NCBI GenBank assembly: GCA_006738865.1
Contig: AP019701.1
Coordinates: 4,460,001 to 4,524,000, forward strand
Length of the DNA stretch: 64,000 nt
Direction: 5' to 3'
DNA from: Allostella sp. ATCC 35155
GTDB lineage: Bacteria; Pseudomonadota; Alphaproteobacteria; ATCC43930; Allostellaceae
This document shows positions 1 to 9,024 of the stretch, in pieces. How positions within the stretch are numbered: the first letter of the stretch is position 1; every line of letters starts with the position of its first letter. Both the position numbers and the translations under genes were made by a program. The notes under the pieces are model-generated. The model was not told the origin of the DNA. It saw nothing but the letters and a program-made list of their open reading frames with translations, and searched no databases.

Positions 1-2745
1 GAACCACTCCGCATCGATCGGGAAGCCCGCCTCGCGCAGCGCGGCCACGACGTCGAGAAGGTCGGACCAGACGAAATGCGGCAGCATGAAGCGGTCGTGC
101 AGCGCCGTGCCCCAGCGTACCGGCCGCCCGCGATAGGGCTCGCGCCAGAACCAGGCGACCAGCGCGCGCAGCAGCAGCGCCTGGGCGAGGCTCATCTCCG
201 GATGCGGCGGCATCTCGAAGGCGCGGAACTCGACCAGTCCCAGCCGCCCGGTCGGTCCGTCCGGCGAGTAGAGCTTGTCGATGCAGATCTCGGCCCGATG
301 GGTATTGCCGCTGACGTCGATCAGGAGGTTGCGGAAGATGCGGTCGACGATCCAGAGCGACAGCGGCTGGCCGTCCGGCTCGGGGATCTGCGCAAAGGCG
401 ATCTCGAGTTCGTAGAGCGAATCCTGCCGTGCCTCGTCGACCCGCGGCGCCTGGCTGGTCGGGCCGATGAAGAGGCCCGAGAAGAGGTAGGACAGCGACG
501 GGTGGTTCTGCCAGAAGGCGACGAGGCTGCGCAGCAGGTCGGGACGGCGCAGGAAGGGGCTGTCGGCCGGCGTCGGGCCGCCGAGCACGATGTGGTTGCC
601 GCCGCCGGTGCCGGTGTGGCGCCCGTCGACGAGGAACTTCTCGGTCCCGAGGCGGGTCTGGCGGGCCTCCTCGTAGAGCACCGTCGTCACCTCGACCTGC
701 TCGCGCCAGCTCCGCGCGGGATGGATGTTGACCTCGATCACGCCGGGGTCGGGCGTCACCTTGATGACGTTGAGGCGCGGGTCGGCGGGCGGCGGGTAGC
801 CCTCGACATGGAGCGCGCAGCCGACTTCGGCCGCCGCGTCCTCAATGGCCGCGACGAGATCGAGATAGTCCTCGACCGTTTCCGTCGGCGGCATGAAGAC
901 GCAGAGCCTCCCGTCCCGCGGTTCGATCGTCAGCGCGGTGCGGACGCTCTCGCCCTCGACCGGCGCCTCCTGCTCGACCTGGGCGACGCGGGCCTGCCAT
1001 TCGGGGCTGCGCGCCGCGCCGGTCAGGTAGGGCTGGCGCGCCGCGTCCGGGTCGGGCAGCGGCGGCAGTTCCTCCATCGGGTCGCGGGGCACGACATGGG
1101 GATAGAGCGAGGGTGCGATCCACGGCAGGGAGGCGATCGGCAGGCGGAAGCCCACCGGGGAATCGCCCGGCAGCAGCAGCACCCGGCCGCGCCGCATCTG
1201 CCAGCGCTCGGACCGCCAGCGGCGCCGATCGGGTGCGTTCCAGCGCTGCACGGGCAGGACGAAGCCCACCGGGTTGCCGAGCCCGCGATCGAACACGCGG
1301 ACGAGCCGCGCCCGCTCCTCCGGGTCGTCGAGCTTGGATTCCAGCGGGTCGACGTTGACCGGCAGCGCCTGCTCGCGGGCGAGGTAGTGCCAGGGATCCT
1401 CGAAGGCCGGCATCGCATGGTCGGGGCTGACGTCGAGCCGGCGGGCGACGGCGCGCGCGAGCCGGCCGGCATCCTCGGCCGTCGCCGCATGGTCGGCCGT
1501 CTCTTCCGCGACGCGCGCCGGGTCGCGCCACAGCGGCCGGCCGTCGCCCCGCCAGTAGAGGGCGAAGGCCCAGCGCGGCAGGCTCTCGCCCGGGTACCAC
1601 TTGCCCTGGCCGTAATGCAGCAGGCCGCCCGGCGCGAACCGGTCCATCAGCCGGCGCACCAGGGTGTCGGCGAAGGCGCGCTTGGTCGGTCCGACGGCGG
1701 CGACGGTCCATTCCGCGCCTTCCATGTCGTCGATCGAGACGAAGGTCGGCTCGCCGCCCATGGTCAGGCGGACGTCGCCTTCCTGCAGCATCCGGTCGAC
1801 GGCATCGCCGACCCGGTCGATCGCCGCCCACTGTTCGGGCGTGTAGGGCCGGGTGACGCGCGGCGCCTCGTCGACGCGGGCGACCGACATCTCGAAGTCG
1901 AACGTCACCTCACACGGCTCGACGCCGCCGCTGATCGGCGCCGCCGCGGTCGGACTGGCGGCGCAGGCGAGCGGGATGTGCCCTTCGCCGGCGAAGAGGC
2001 CAGAGGTCGCGTCGAGCCCGACCCAGCCGGCGCCGGGCAGGTAGACCTCGCACCAGGCATGGAGGTCGGTGAAGTCGTGGTCGGTGCCGCTCGGCCCGTC
2101 GAGGGCCGCGACGTCGGGCTTGAGCTGGATGAGATAGCCCGAGGCGAAGCGCGCGGCGAGCCCGAGCCGGCGCAGCAGCTGGACCAGCAGCCAGGCCGAG
2201 TCGCGGCACGAGCCGGCCGCCCGCTCGAGCGTCTCGTCCGGCGCCTGGATGCCCGGCTCCATGCGGATGAGGTAGGTGATGTCGCGGGCGACGCGCGTGT
2301 TGAGATCGAAGAGGAAGCCGACCGTGGGCTTCGGCTCGCGCGGAATCTCGGCGAGGTAGGCCTCGAACCGCGGGCCGCATTCGGCCGGCACCAGATACGG
2401 CGCGAGGTCGGCTGCGAGTTCCGCCGGATAGGCGAACGGGAAGGACTCGGCGTCCGGTTCGAGGAAGAAGTCGAACGGGTTGATGACGGCCAGTTCGGCG
2501 ACGAGTTCGACCGAAACGGTCAGATGGTCCGTCTTCTCCGGCACCACGACGCGCGCCAGCCAGTTCGACTGCGGATCCTGCTGCCAGTTGAGGAAATGCT
2601 CGGCCGGTTCGACCTTCAGCGAATAGGCGAGGATCGGCGTCCGGCAATGCGGCGCCGGCCGCAGCCGGACGACCTGGGGCCCGAGCCCGACCCGGCGGTC
2701 GTAGCGATAGCGGGTGACGTGGCGGATGGCGGCACGGATCGTCAT
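1..2745 (-). CDS. Transglutaminase-like protein with DUF2126 (3' end beyond window)
   Basis: The first 915 codons are present and the C-terminus lies beyond the left edge. The protein starts [19 protein letters not shown], typical of the bacterial transglutaminase N-terminal domain. The core domain follows with a probable Cys-His-Asp triad: C180 in SCRDSAW, H229 in DLHAWCEV and an Asp near 245 in VGLDATSG. From about residue 290 the sequence matches the long DUF2126 region ([16 protein letters not shown], then [17 protein letters not shown]). Such proteins usually have about 1,100 residues and are often found with a circularly permuted ATP-grasp/alpha-E peptide-modification locus, which is not visible here. 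The substrate is unknown. The start is the first ATG of the frame and it diverges from the sulfotransferase gene. The family call is firm; activity is inferred. Confidence 0.9.
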   Translation of the reverse strand, partial: MTIRAAIRHVTRYRYDRRVGLGPQVVRLRPAPHCRTPILAYSLKVEPAEHFLNWQQDPQSNWLARVVVPEKTDHLTVSVELVAELAVINPFDFFLEPDAESFPFAYPAELAADLAPYLVPAECGPRFEAYLAEIPREPKPTVGFLFDLNTRVARDITYLIRMEPGIQAPDETLERAAGSCRDSAWLLVQLLRRLGLAARFASGYLIQLKPDVAALDGPSGTDHDFTDLHAWCEVYLPGAGWVGLDATSGLFAGEGHIPLACAASPTAAAPISGGVEPCEVTFDFEMSVARVDEAPRVTRPYTPEQWAAIDRVGDAVDRMLQEGDVRLTMGGEPTFVSIDDMEGAEWTVAAVGPTKRAFADTLVRRLMDRFAPGGLLHYGQGKWYPGESLPRWAFALYWRGDGRPLWRDPARVAEETADHAATAEDAGRLARAVARRLDVSPDHAMPAFEDPWHYLAREQALPVNVDPLESKLDDPEERARLVRVFDRGLGNPVGFVLPVQRWNAPDRRRWRSERWQMRRGRVLLLPGDSPVGFRLPIASLPWIAPSLYPHVVPRDPMEELPPLPDPDAARQPYLTGAARSPEWQARVAQVEQEAPVEGESVRTALTIEPRDGRLCVFMPPTETVEDYLDLVAAIEDAAAEVGCALHVEGYPPPADPRLNVIKVTPDPGVIEVNIHPARSWREQVEVTTVLYEEARQTRLGTEKFLVDGRHTGTGGGNHIVLGGPTPADSPFLRRPDLLRSLVAFWQNHPSLSYLFSGLFIGPTSQAPRVDEARQDSLYELEIAFAQIPEPDGQPLSLWIVDRIFRNLLIDVSGNTHRAEICIDKLYSPDGPTGRLGLVEFRAFEMPPHPEMSLAQALLLRALVAWFWREPYRGRPVRWGTALHDRFMLPHFVWSDLLDVVAALREAGFPIDAEWF

Positions 2746-2872
2746 GGCGCGGAAGTATGATGCGGGACCGTCATCGACCCTACCGGAATTTGCGCTCCGG
2801 ACCCTGCATCATCCATGCCGGAGGGCCGCGATCCCTGCTATAGCGTCGGCTTCCCGCGGGAGGGGGTTGAGG

Positions 2873-3778
2873 ATGGCAGACAAGGCAGCCGCTTGGCCGG
2901 TCAAGACGCGGGATCTGCATAACCATCACTTCGACAGCACCGTCTGGGATGGCTTCCGCTTCCGGGACGACGACATCGTCATCGGCACCTACGCCAAGTC
3001 GGGCACGACCTGGGCCCAGCAGATCGTCGGCCAGCTGGTGTTCCAGGGCGACCCGACCGTGAACGTCGGGGAGATGTCGCCCTGGCTCGACCTGCGGGTG
3101 CCGCCCGCGGCGGTCAAGCATGCGGCGCTCGAGGCCCAGACGCACCGGCGCTTCGTCAAGACCCACCTGCCGGTCGACGCGCTGCGCTATTCCCCGCAGG
3201 CGAAGTACCTCTACATCGTCCGCGACGGCCGCGACGTGGTCTGGAGCTTGTACAACCACCACGCCAACGCCAACGACCTCTGGTACGCGGCCGTGAACGA
3301 CGCCCCGGGCCGGGTCGGGCCGCCGATCGAGCGCCCGCCGGCCTCGATCCGGCAATACTTCCTCGACTGGTTGGAGCGCGACGGACATCCCTTCTGGTCG
3401 TACTGGGAGAATGTCCGCAGCTGGTGGCAGATCCGCGACCTGCCGAACCTCATGCTGATACACTACGCGGACCTGCAGCGCGACCTGCCCGGCATGATGC
3501 GGAAGATCGCCGCCTTCCTCGACATCCCGATCGACGAGACACGCTTCGCGGCCCAGGTCGAGCACTGCACCTTCGACTGGATGAAGGCCAATGCCGGACA
3601 GGCCGCGCCGCAGGGCGGTGTGTTCTGGGACGGCGGCGCGGCGACCTTCATCCACAAGGGCACAAACGGCCGCTGGCACGACACGCTGACGCCGGAGGAC
3701 AACCGGCGCTACGAGGAGCGTGCGGTGGCCGAACTCGGCCCCGAATGCGCCGCCTGGCTCGCCACCGGGCGGCGCTGA
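2873..3778 (+). CDS. Sulfotransferase (PAPS-dependent)
   Basis: Predicted cytosolic enzyme of 301 residues that transfers sulfate from PAPS to an unknown acceptor. The 5'-phosphosulfate loop is YAKSGTTW at residues 40-47 with Lys42. The 3'-phosphate site is VRDGRDVVWS near residues 116-125. The C-terminal KGTNGRW motif starts near residue 262, as in the Sulfotransfer_1 family. The start ATG is preceded by a purine-rich GGGAGGGGG stretch; the frame is open further upstream but those starts lie in the divergent promoter region. A TATAGC hexamer at 2839-2844 could be a -10 element, but no convincing -35 is visible. It converges with the binding-protein gene only 21 bp downstream. Confidence 0.9.
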   Translation: MADKAAAWPVKTRDLHNHHFDSTVWDGFRFRDDDIVIGTYAKSGTTWAQQIVGQLVFQGDPTVNVGEMSPWLDLRVPPAAVKHAALEAQTHRRFVKTHLPVDALRYSPQAKYLYIVRDGRDVVWSLYNHHANANDLWYAAVNDAPGRVGPPIERPPASIRQYFLDWLERDGHPFWSYWENVRSWWQIRDLPNLMLIHYADLQRDLPGMMRKIAAFLDIPIDETRFAAQVEHCTFDWMKANAGQAAPQGGVFWDGGAATFIHKGTNGRWHDTLTPEDNRRYEERAVAELGPECAAWLATGRR

Positions 3779-3799
3779 TCCGGGAGCCGGTTCCGGCGG

Positions 3800-5371
3800 C
3801 TACTTCGCCGCCGGCGTCGCCTGCATGGCCATCGTCCATTCGTCGGCGCGCGGCGCGTAGGCGATGCCCTTGCGGGTCGCGACGGCCGTCATCTGCGTGT
3901 GCAGGGGCAGGACCGCGCCGTCCTCGACGGCCGCCCGCATCGCCCCCTGCATGAGCGCCAGCCGCGCCTTGGCGTCCATCGTCGAGGTCGCCTCCTCGAT
4001 CCGCCGGTCGACCTCGGCCGAGGCATAGGCCCCGAAATTGTAGGCGCCATAGCCGCGGGCGGCGTCGATCGAGTGCAGCAGCCCGGTCAGCGCGCCCGAC
4101 GAATCGCCGGTCGAGGAGCTGCCCCAGCCGAGCAGCATCATCGGCAGCTCCGACTGGCCCTTGCGCGCCTTGGTGAAGAAGACGTTCGAGGGGTAGGTCT
4201 CGACCTTCATCGCGAGGCCCGCCCGCGCCCACATCTGCGCCACCGCCTGGCAGATCGCCGCGTCGTTGACGTAGCGGTCCGACGTGCAGGCGACCGTCAT
4301 GCCGAAGCCGTCGGGCCAGCCGGCCTCGGCCAGCAAGGCCCGCGCCCGGGCGAGATCGAAGGCGGGCACCGGGATGCCGGGGTCGTAGCCGAAGAAGCCC
4401 TCCGGCACGAGCTGGCCGGCGGGCGCCGCGAAGCCCTCCATCACCCGCTCGACCATCGCCGGGCGGTTGATGGCGAGCGACAGCGCCCGGCGCACCCGCA
4501 CGTCGCGCAGCGGGTTGCGGTCGAGCGGCTGGCCGGCCTTGGTCGTGAGGCCGGGCAGCGTCTCGGCGCCGACATTGGGAACGAGATAGATGACGCGGTC
4601 CGACGCACGGCTGGCGAGGTTGGCGCGCGCGTCGGTCTTCATGCGCGGCAGGTCGGCCGTCGGCACATAGTCGATCAGGTCGACATCGCCCGCGAGCAGG
4701 GCCGCCACCCGGGCGGCGGGATTCGACATGAAGCGGAAGGTGACCTTGTCCCAGGCCGGCTTCGGGCCGCGATGGCCGTCGAAGCGCTCCAGCTCCAGCC
4801 GGTCGCCGCGGGTGTAGCGCACGAAGCGATAGGGTCCGGTGCCGATCGCCGCCTTGCCCGACATGAAGTCGGCCGGGCTCGCGCCCGCCGCCGCCTTGTG
4901 CGAGACGATCGACATGATCGTGAACTGGCTCGGCAGGATCGGGTTGGGCCGGTCGGTGCGGAAGATCACCGTGTAGGGATCGGGCGCCTCCGCCCCGACG
5001 ACGGATCGCAGGGCGCCGGTATAGGCGCTGGGGTTGTTCGGAACGGACGGCACCCGCTTGACCGTGAAGAGCACATCCTCGGCCGTGAACTCCTGGCCGT
5101 CGTGGAATTTCACGCCGCGGCGCAGCTTGAACTCCCAGGTCTTGTCATCGAGGGTGCGCCAGCTCTCGGCAAGCCCGGGGACCGGCTGCGAGTTGACGTC
5201 GCGCGCCACCAGCGGCTCGAACATGTGCTGGGCGTAGGCCATGTTCGTCGAGAGGTAGAGGAAGTGCGGGTCGATCGATGGATCGAAGCGCGCGCCGACC
5301 GTGAGGTCGGCCGCCGCCGCCGGTGCCGCCAGCGCGGCCATGACGGCCGCCGTCGCCAGGAACTTCCTCAT
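3800..5371 (-). CDS. ABC transporter substrate-binding protein, family 5 (peptide/nickel type)
   Basis: Predicted periplasmic solute-binding protein of 523 residues. The N-terminus MRKFLATAAVMAALAAPAAA is a clear Sec signal peptide. The mature part has family-5 hallmarks: LVARDVNSQPVPGLAESW, then WEFKLRRGVKFHDGQEFTAEDV, the usual N-terminal signature of DppA/OppA-like proteins. Its start overlaps the stop of the upstream dipeptidase-like gene by ATGA, so the two are translated together. No permease or ATPase gene of this family lies nearby, so the transporter core must be elsewhere or shared. Linkage to a peptidase-like protein and a CocE-type hydrolase suggests a small peptide or amide ligand (inference). 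Confidence 0.93.
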   Translation of the reverse strand: MRKFLATAAVMAALAAPAAAADLTVGARFDPSIDPHFLYLSTNMAYAQHMFEPLVARDVNSQPVPGLAESWRTLDDKTWEFKLRRGVKFHDGQEFTAEDVLFTVKRVPSVPNNPSAYTGALRSVVGAEAPDPYTVIFRTDRPNPILPSQFTIMSIVSHKAAAGASPADFMSGKAAIGTGPYRFVRYTRGDRLELERFDGHRGPKPAWDKVTFRFMSNPAARVAALLAGDVDLIDYVPTADLPRMKTDARANLASRASDRVIYLVPNVGAETLPGLTTKAGQPLDRNPLRDVRVRRALSLAINRPAMVERVMEGFAAPAGQLVPEGFFGYDPGIPVPAFDLARARALLAEAGWPDGFGMTVACTSDRYVNDAAICQAVAQMWARAGLAMKVETYPSNVFFTKARKGQSELPMMLLGWGSSSTGDSSGALTGLLHSIDAARGYGAYNFGAYASAEVDRRIEEATSTMDAKARLALMQGAMRAAVEDGAVLPLHTQMTAVATRKGIAYAPRADEWTMAMQATPAAK

Positions 5372-6441
5372 GCCGTGCTCCTCCCTCCGTTGGCGGGCCG
5401 CCACGCCTGGCGTGCCACCCGCATCCAGTTGCCGCCCAGGATCTTGCCGACCTCCGCATCGCTCCACCCGGCCGCCGACAGGCCGTCGGTCACCGCCGGC
5501 ACCTGCTCGGGCTGGAAGAACTGCGGCACGCGCGCCCGGTCGTAGCCGCTGCCGGCCGGATAGCGCTGGGCGGTGCCGCGGATCAGCACGTTGGTCAGCG
5601 TCTCGGGGTCGTAGACGAAGTCGAGCCCGAGCCCGACATGGTCCGGCCCGACAAGGTCGAGGCAGTGGCGCATGTGGCGCAGGAAAAGCTCGACCGTCGG
5701 CGGCCCGCCGAGGAAGAGGTCGAGCCCGTTGATGCCGACGACACCGCCGGAGGCCGCGCAGGCGCGGATCTGGTCGTCGCGGATGTTGCGCTCGTGCTCG
5801 AAGACCGCGCGCGGGTTGGAGTGGGAGAAGATGACCGGCGCCGTCGACGCCTCGATCGCGTCGAGCGAGCTGCGATGGCCGACATGGGTCACGTCGACGA
5901 TCATGCCGACCCGGTTCATCTCCTGGACCAGCGCCATGCCGAAGCGGCTGAGCCCGGCATCGGTGCGCTCGTGGCAGCCGTCGGCGGCGAGGTTGCGCAT
6001 GTTGTAGGCCAGCAGCATGTGCCGGATGCCGAGATCGTAGAAGAGCGCCACGTTCTCGAGCTTGCCTTCCAGCGGATTGCAGCCCTGGAAATGGAAGGCG
6101 ACGGCGAGCTTGCCCTCGGCCTTCGCGCGCTCGACGTCGGCCGCGGTGTCGACCAGCACGAAGCGGTCCGGCCGCTCCAGGAAGAACCGGCGCTCCTTGG
6201 CGAGCGAGGCCATCGCCTCGGCGAAGGGCGTGCGGTCCTGGGCGACGGTCAGCGACACCATCGTGTAGCCGCTGTCGATCAGGCGATCGAGGGTGCCGGG
6301 CTTCAGCTCGGCCCGCTGGGCATAGTCGCCCCAGGGCATGGTCATGTCGACGACGATGGCGCCGCGATGCAGCGCGGACGGGGGCGCAGACCGGGACGGA
6401 TCGCCGGGCAGATCGGTCGATCGGGAGGCGATGGCGCTCAT
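5368..6441 (-). CDS. Membrane dipeptidase-like protein (peptidase M19 family) with altered metal site
   Basis: The 357-residue protein has the M19 (renal dipeptidase) fold signature: a VDVTHVGH segment followed by PVIFSHSNPRA, which supply the two histidines of the second zinc site, and VGLGLDFVYD near the end. The usual first metal motif, D-G-H-N-D, is replaced by VVDMTMPWGD. The bridging glutamate region, normally EG, reads FHFQGCNPLEG with Gln. Either this is a divergent M19 subgroup with one metal or another metal geometry, or it is not a classical dipeptidase. It has no signal peptide. It is the first gene of a two-gene unit with the binding protein and is divergent from the CocE-like hydrolase; a palindrome in the shared promoter region suggests control by the nearby TetR protein. 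Confidence 0.85.
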   Translation of the reverse strand: MSAIASRSTDLPGDPSRSAPPSALHRGAIVVDMTMPWGDYAQRAELKPGTLDRLIDSGYTMVSLTVAQDRTPFAEAMASLAKERRFFLERPDRFVLVDTAADVERAKAEGKLAVAFHFQGCNPLEGKLENVALFYDLGIRHMLLAYNMRNLAADGCHERTDAGLSRFGMALVQEMNRVGMIVDVTHVGHRSSLDAIEASTAPVIFSHSNPRAVFEHERNIRDDQIRACAASGGVVGINGLDLFLGGPPTVELFLRHMRHCLDLVGPDHVGLGLDFVYDPETLTNVLIRGTAQRYPAGSGYDRARVPQFFQPEQVPAVTDGLSAAGWSDAEVGKILGGNWMRVARQAWRPANGGRSTA

Positions 6442-6464
6442 GACCGCTCCTCGTTATGCTTCGA

Positions 6465-6482
6465 CCGTACAGTACTGTATGG
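6465..6482. promoter_or_regulatory. Palindromic operator between dipeptidase-like and CocE-like genes
   Basis: A perfect 12-bp palindrome, TACAGTACTGTA (6468-6479), lies in the 75-bp divergent region and extends to CC-N12-GG with one unpaired position on each side. A closely related sequence, TACAGTCTTGTA, occurs at 8995-9006 in front of the tetR gene. Two related palindromes in the two divergent promoters flanking a TetR gene are the usual layout for its operators. Binding is inferred. Confidence 0.65.
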
Positions 6483-6516
6483 AAGCTCGGCAAGGACAAG
6501 GCGGAGGGAAATCGGC

Positions 6517-8352
6517 ATGTCGGACAGCAGCAAGGGATCGCCCGCCTGGACCATGAGCCCGGCCGACTATCTCGCCGCCCGGCCCAGGACCGAGAGCGTC
6601 GGGATCGTCACCCGCTCGCTCTACGTCCCGGTGCGGGACGGGGTGCGGCTGGCGGCCGACATCCACCTGCCCGCAGGCGCCGCCGATACGCCGCGCCCGG
6701 CGGTCGTGCTCTTCACCCCCTACTACCGGCGCTTCCGGCTGAACGACGGCACGCCCGCCGGCGTCGAGGCGAGCCCCAGCTACGCGGTCTATCGCGACTT
6801 CTTCGTGCCCTACGGCTATGCCGTCGTCATCGTCGACGTGCGCGGCACCGGCGCCTCGTTCGGCGCGCGCGAGGGCTTCCGCTCGCCGGCCGAGCGGCTC
6901 GACTATCACGACGTCGTCGACTGGATCGCCCGCCAGCCCTGGAGCGACGGCCGCGTCGGCATCACCGGCATTTCCTATGTCGGCGCTGCGGCCGACTTCG
7001 CCGCCTCGACCGGCCATCCGGCGATCAAGGCGGTCATGCCGACCTTCTCGGTCTGGGACACCTGGGGCGACATGTTCTACCCGGGCGGCCTCGCCTATAT
7101 CGGCATGATCGGCGGCTATGGCCGGATGATCGAGGCCCTCGACCTCGACCGGCGCGACGTGCTGCAGGAGTTCCCGTATTTCGCCGGCCCCCACTTCGCC
7201 GGCCCGGCGCCGGTCGACGACGACCCGGACGGCGCCCTCGTGGCGGTGGCCGTCGCCGAGCACGCCGCCAACTTCGACACCACCGCCTTCGTCACGCAGC
7301 TGCTGGCGCGCGACACCGCCTTCGCCCATGACCCGGAATTCCGGGCGACGACGGTCGCGCCGCGCACCTACCTCGCCGGCATCCGGCCCGACATGCCGCA
7401 CTACGGGGTCTCCGGCTGGATGGACGGCGCGGCCTACACCAACGGCGCGGCCGGCCGCTTCGCCGCCCTGCCCTGCCGCGAGAAGCACCTGCTGTTCGGC
7501 CCCTGGGACCATGGCGCGCGGACCAACGTCAGCCCCGCCCGCGTCGGCGCCCGCCCGCGCTTCGAGATGCATGCCGAGATGCTGCGCTTCTTCGATCAGC
7601 ACGTCGCCGGGCGGGAGACCGGCCTCGCGGCCGAACAGCCCGTCCACTACTTCACGATGATCGAGGAAGCCTGGAAGGCGGCCGACACCTGGCCGCCGCC
7701 GGCCACGCCGACGACCCTGTGGCTGGCCGCGGAGCGGGCGCTCGCCGCGACCGCGCCGACCATGGCCGGAGCCGACGAGTACCGCACCGACCAGGGCATC
7801 GGCACCGGCGGCAACACCCGGTACGAGCGCATCGCCGGCCAGCCGGTCGAGGAATACTATCCCGACTGGCATGGCCGCGACGCCCGCATGGCGATCTGGA
7901 GCGGCGCACCGCTCGATCGCGACACGGAGGTCAGCGGCCACGCCGCCGCCCGGATCTGGCTGGCCTCCGAGGCGAAGGACGCCGGAATCATCCTCTATCT
8001 CGAAGACGTGGCGCCGGACGGCACCACCCGCTACGTCACCGAGGGCATGCTGCGGGCGATCTTCCGCAAGACCGCCGAGCCGCCCGCCGACTATCCGCAT
8101 TTCGGCCCCTGGCACCCCTCCGGCGAGGCCGATGCCGAGCCGCTGGTCCCGGGCGAACCGGCGCTGCTCGAGATCCAGCTGATGCCGACCTCGTGGCTGT
8201 TCCGTGCCGGCCACCGCATCCGTCTGGCGCTGGCGGCGGCGGACCGGGATCACCTGGTGCGGGTGCCCTTCGGCCGGTCGCCGCTCCTCACCGTCCTGCG
8301 CGGCGGCGAGCGCGCCTCCTCGCTCACCCTGCCGATCGTCGCGCGCAGGTGA
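6517..8352 (+). CDS. CocE/NonD family hydrolase (X-Pro dipeptidyl-peptidase-like)
   Basis: Predicted 611-residue alpha/beta hydrolase. The N-terminal half matches the S15/CocE catalytic domain: VPVRDGVRLAADIHLP near the start, VDVRGTGAS, and the nucleophile elbow GISYVG with Ser153. The C-terminal part is the jelly-roll X-Pro dipeptidyl-peptidase C-terminal domain (TEVSGHAAARIWL onwards). Family members cleave esters or amides, including cocaine esterase and glutaryl-7-ACA acylase; the substrate here is unknown. The chosen ATG has a GGAGGG ribosome site 7 bases or so upstream. The gene diverges from the dipeptidase-like gene, and its 3' end overlaps the end of the convergent tetR gene by 103 bp. 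No signal peptide is evident. Confidence 0.9.
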   Translation: MSDSSKGSPAWTMSPADYLAARPRTESVGIVTRSLYVPVRDGVRLAADIHLPAGAADTPRPAVVLFTPYYRRFRLNDGTPAGVEASPSYAVYRDFFVPYGYAVVIVDVRGTGASFGAREGFRSPAERLDYHDVVDWIARQPWSDGRVGITGISYVGAAADFAASTGHPAIKAVMPTFSVWDTWGDMFYPGGLAYIGMIGGYGRMIEALDLDRRDVLQEFPYFAGPHFAGPAPVDDDPDGALVAVAVAEHAANFDTTAFVTQLLARDTAFAHDPEFRATTVAPRTYLAGIRPDMPHYGVSGWMDGAAYTNGAAGRFAALPCREKHLLFGPWDHGARTNVSPARVGARPRFEMHAEMLRFFDQHVAGRETGLAAEQPVHYFTMIEEAWKAADTWPPPATPTTLWLAAERALAATAPTMAGADEYRTDQGIGTGGNTRYERIAGQPVEEYYPDWHGRDARMAIWSGAPLDRDTEVSGHAAARIWLASEAKDAGIILYLEDVAPDGTTRYVTEGMLRAIFRKTAEPPADYPHFGPWHPSGEADAEPLVPGEPALLEIQLMPTSWLFRAGHRIRLALAAADRDHLVRVPFGRSPLLTVLRGGERASSLTLPIVARR

Positions 8353-8966
8353 TCGGGCATCGGCTGACCGGTGAGGACCCGATAATAGTGGGGCAGCAGG
8401 TCGAGCCGCTGCGCGCGGGTCTCGCGGATGGCGAGCGCGTAGTAGCCGACCTGGTGAAAATAGGCGACGCGGGCCCGCACGAAGGCGTCGGTCCCGGCAT
8501 GGCCGAGGTCGGCGAAGATGCCGGCGAGCAGGCCGATCCGGCGGTCGTCGGTGCGCCGCACGGCCGCCGCCGCCGCCGCGTCGTGGCGCGCCCAGTCGCG
8601 CACCGCCGCATCGTAGGCCGGGCTGAAGGCGACCTCGTCGATCCACAGCCGGATCAGCGCCGTCAGCTTGGCATGGCCGCCTTCGCCCGCCCGCGCCACG
8701 GCCTGCTCCATCGGCGCGGTATTGGTCGCCTCCCAGTGGCCGAGCAGCGCCGACAACAGCTCCGCCCGGTCGGCGAAGTGCCAGTAGAAGCTGCCGCGCG
8801 TCACGCCGAGATCGGCCGCCAGCCGGTCGATCTTGACCGAGGTCACGCCGCCGGCCGCCAGGGCGCGGCGGGCGGCCTCGATCCAGTCGGCGCGGCCGAG
8901 CGAACCGGACGGACGGACCGTGCCGTCGACCGCCGCCTCCGCCATCGCGCGCCGCTTTCCGGCCAT
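8250..8966 (-). CDS. TetR family transcriptional regulator
   Basis: Predicted DNA-binding repressor of 238 residues. The N-terminal TetR helix-turn-helix spans about residues 25-72, with LAADLGVTRGSFYWHFADRAEL as the recognition region. A helical ligand-binding domain follows. The last 30 or so residues are rich in Arg, Pro and Ser and are encoded opposite the 3' end of the CocE-like gene, so they may be an extension acquired by loss of an earlier stop. It is divergent from soxB, with a palindrome in the gap that resembles the one at 6468. The likely role is ligand-responsive control of the hydrolase, dipeptidase/binding-protein and sarcosine oxidase units (inference). Confidence 0.92.
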   Translation of the reverse strand: MAGKRRAMAEAAVDGTVRPSGSLGRADWIEAARRALAAGGVTSVKIDRLAADLGVTRGSFYWHFADRAELLSALLGHWEATNTAPMEQAVARAGEGGHAKLTALIRLWIDEVAFSPAYDAAVRDWARHDAAAAAAVRRTDDRRIGLLAGIFADLGHAGTDAFVRARVAYFHQVGYYALAIRETRAQRLDLLPHYYRVLTGQPMPDHLRATIGRVSEEARSPPRRTVRSGDRPKGTRTR

Positions 8967-8994
8967 GTTCGTTCCTTTCCCCGGGCGACTGCCT

Positions 8995-9006
8995 TACAGT
9001 CTTGTA
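8995..9006. promoter_or_regulatory. Putative TetR operator in the tetR-soxB intergenic region
   Basis: TACAGTCTTGTA has 4-bp inverted arms (TACA/TGTA). Its left half, TACAGT, is identical to that of the perfect palindrome at 6468-6479. It sits midway in the 58-bp gap between the divergent tetR and soxB starts, so a bound regulator would cover both promoters and allow autoregulation. Confidence 0.55.
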
Positions 9007-9024
9007 CCCAAACGGAAATTCCAA

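Noticed and set aside
76-2760. Long plus-strand open frame opposite the transglutaminase gene
   Set aside because: It is an antisense shadow: the minus strand encodes a recognisable transglutaminase/DUF2126 protein across the whole region, and the plus-strand product is Arg/Asp/Val-rich without motifs.
3779-3799. Short GC hairpin between the convergent sulfotransferase and binding-protein genes
   Set aside because: The stem is about 5 bp with no T-tract, too weak to call a terminator.
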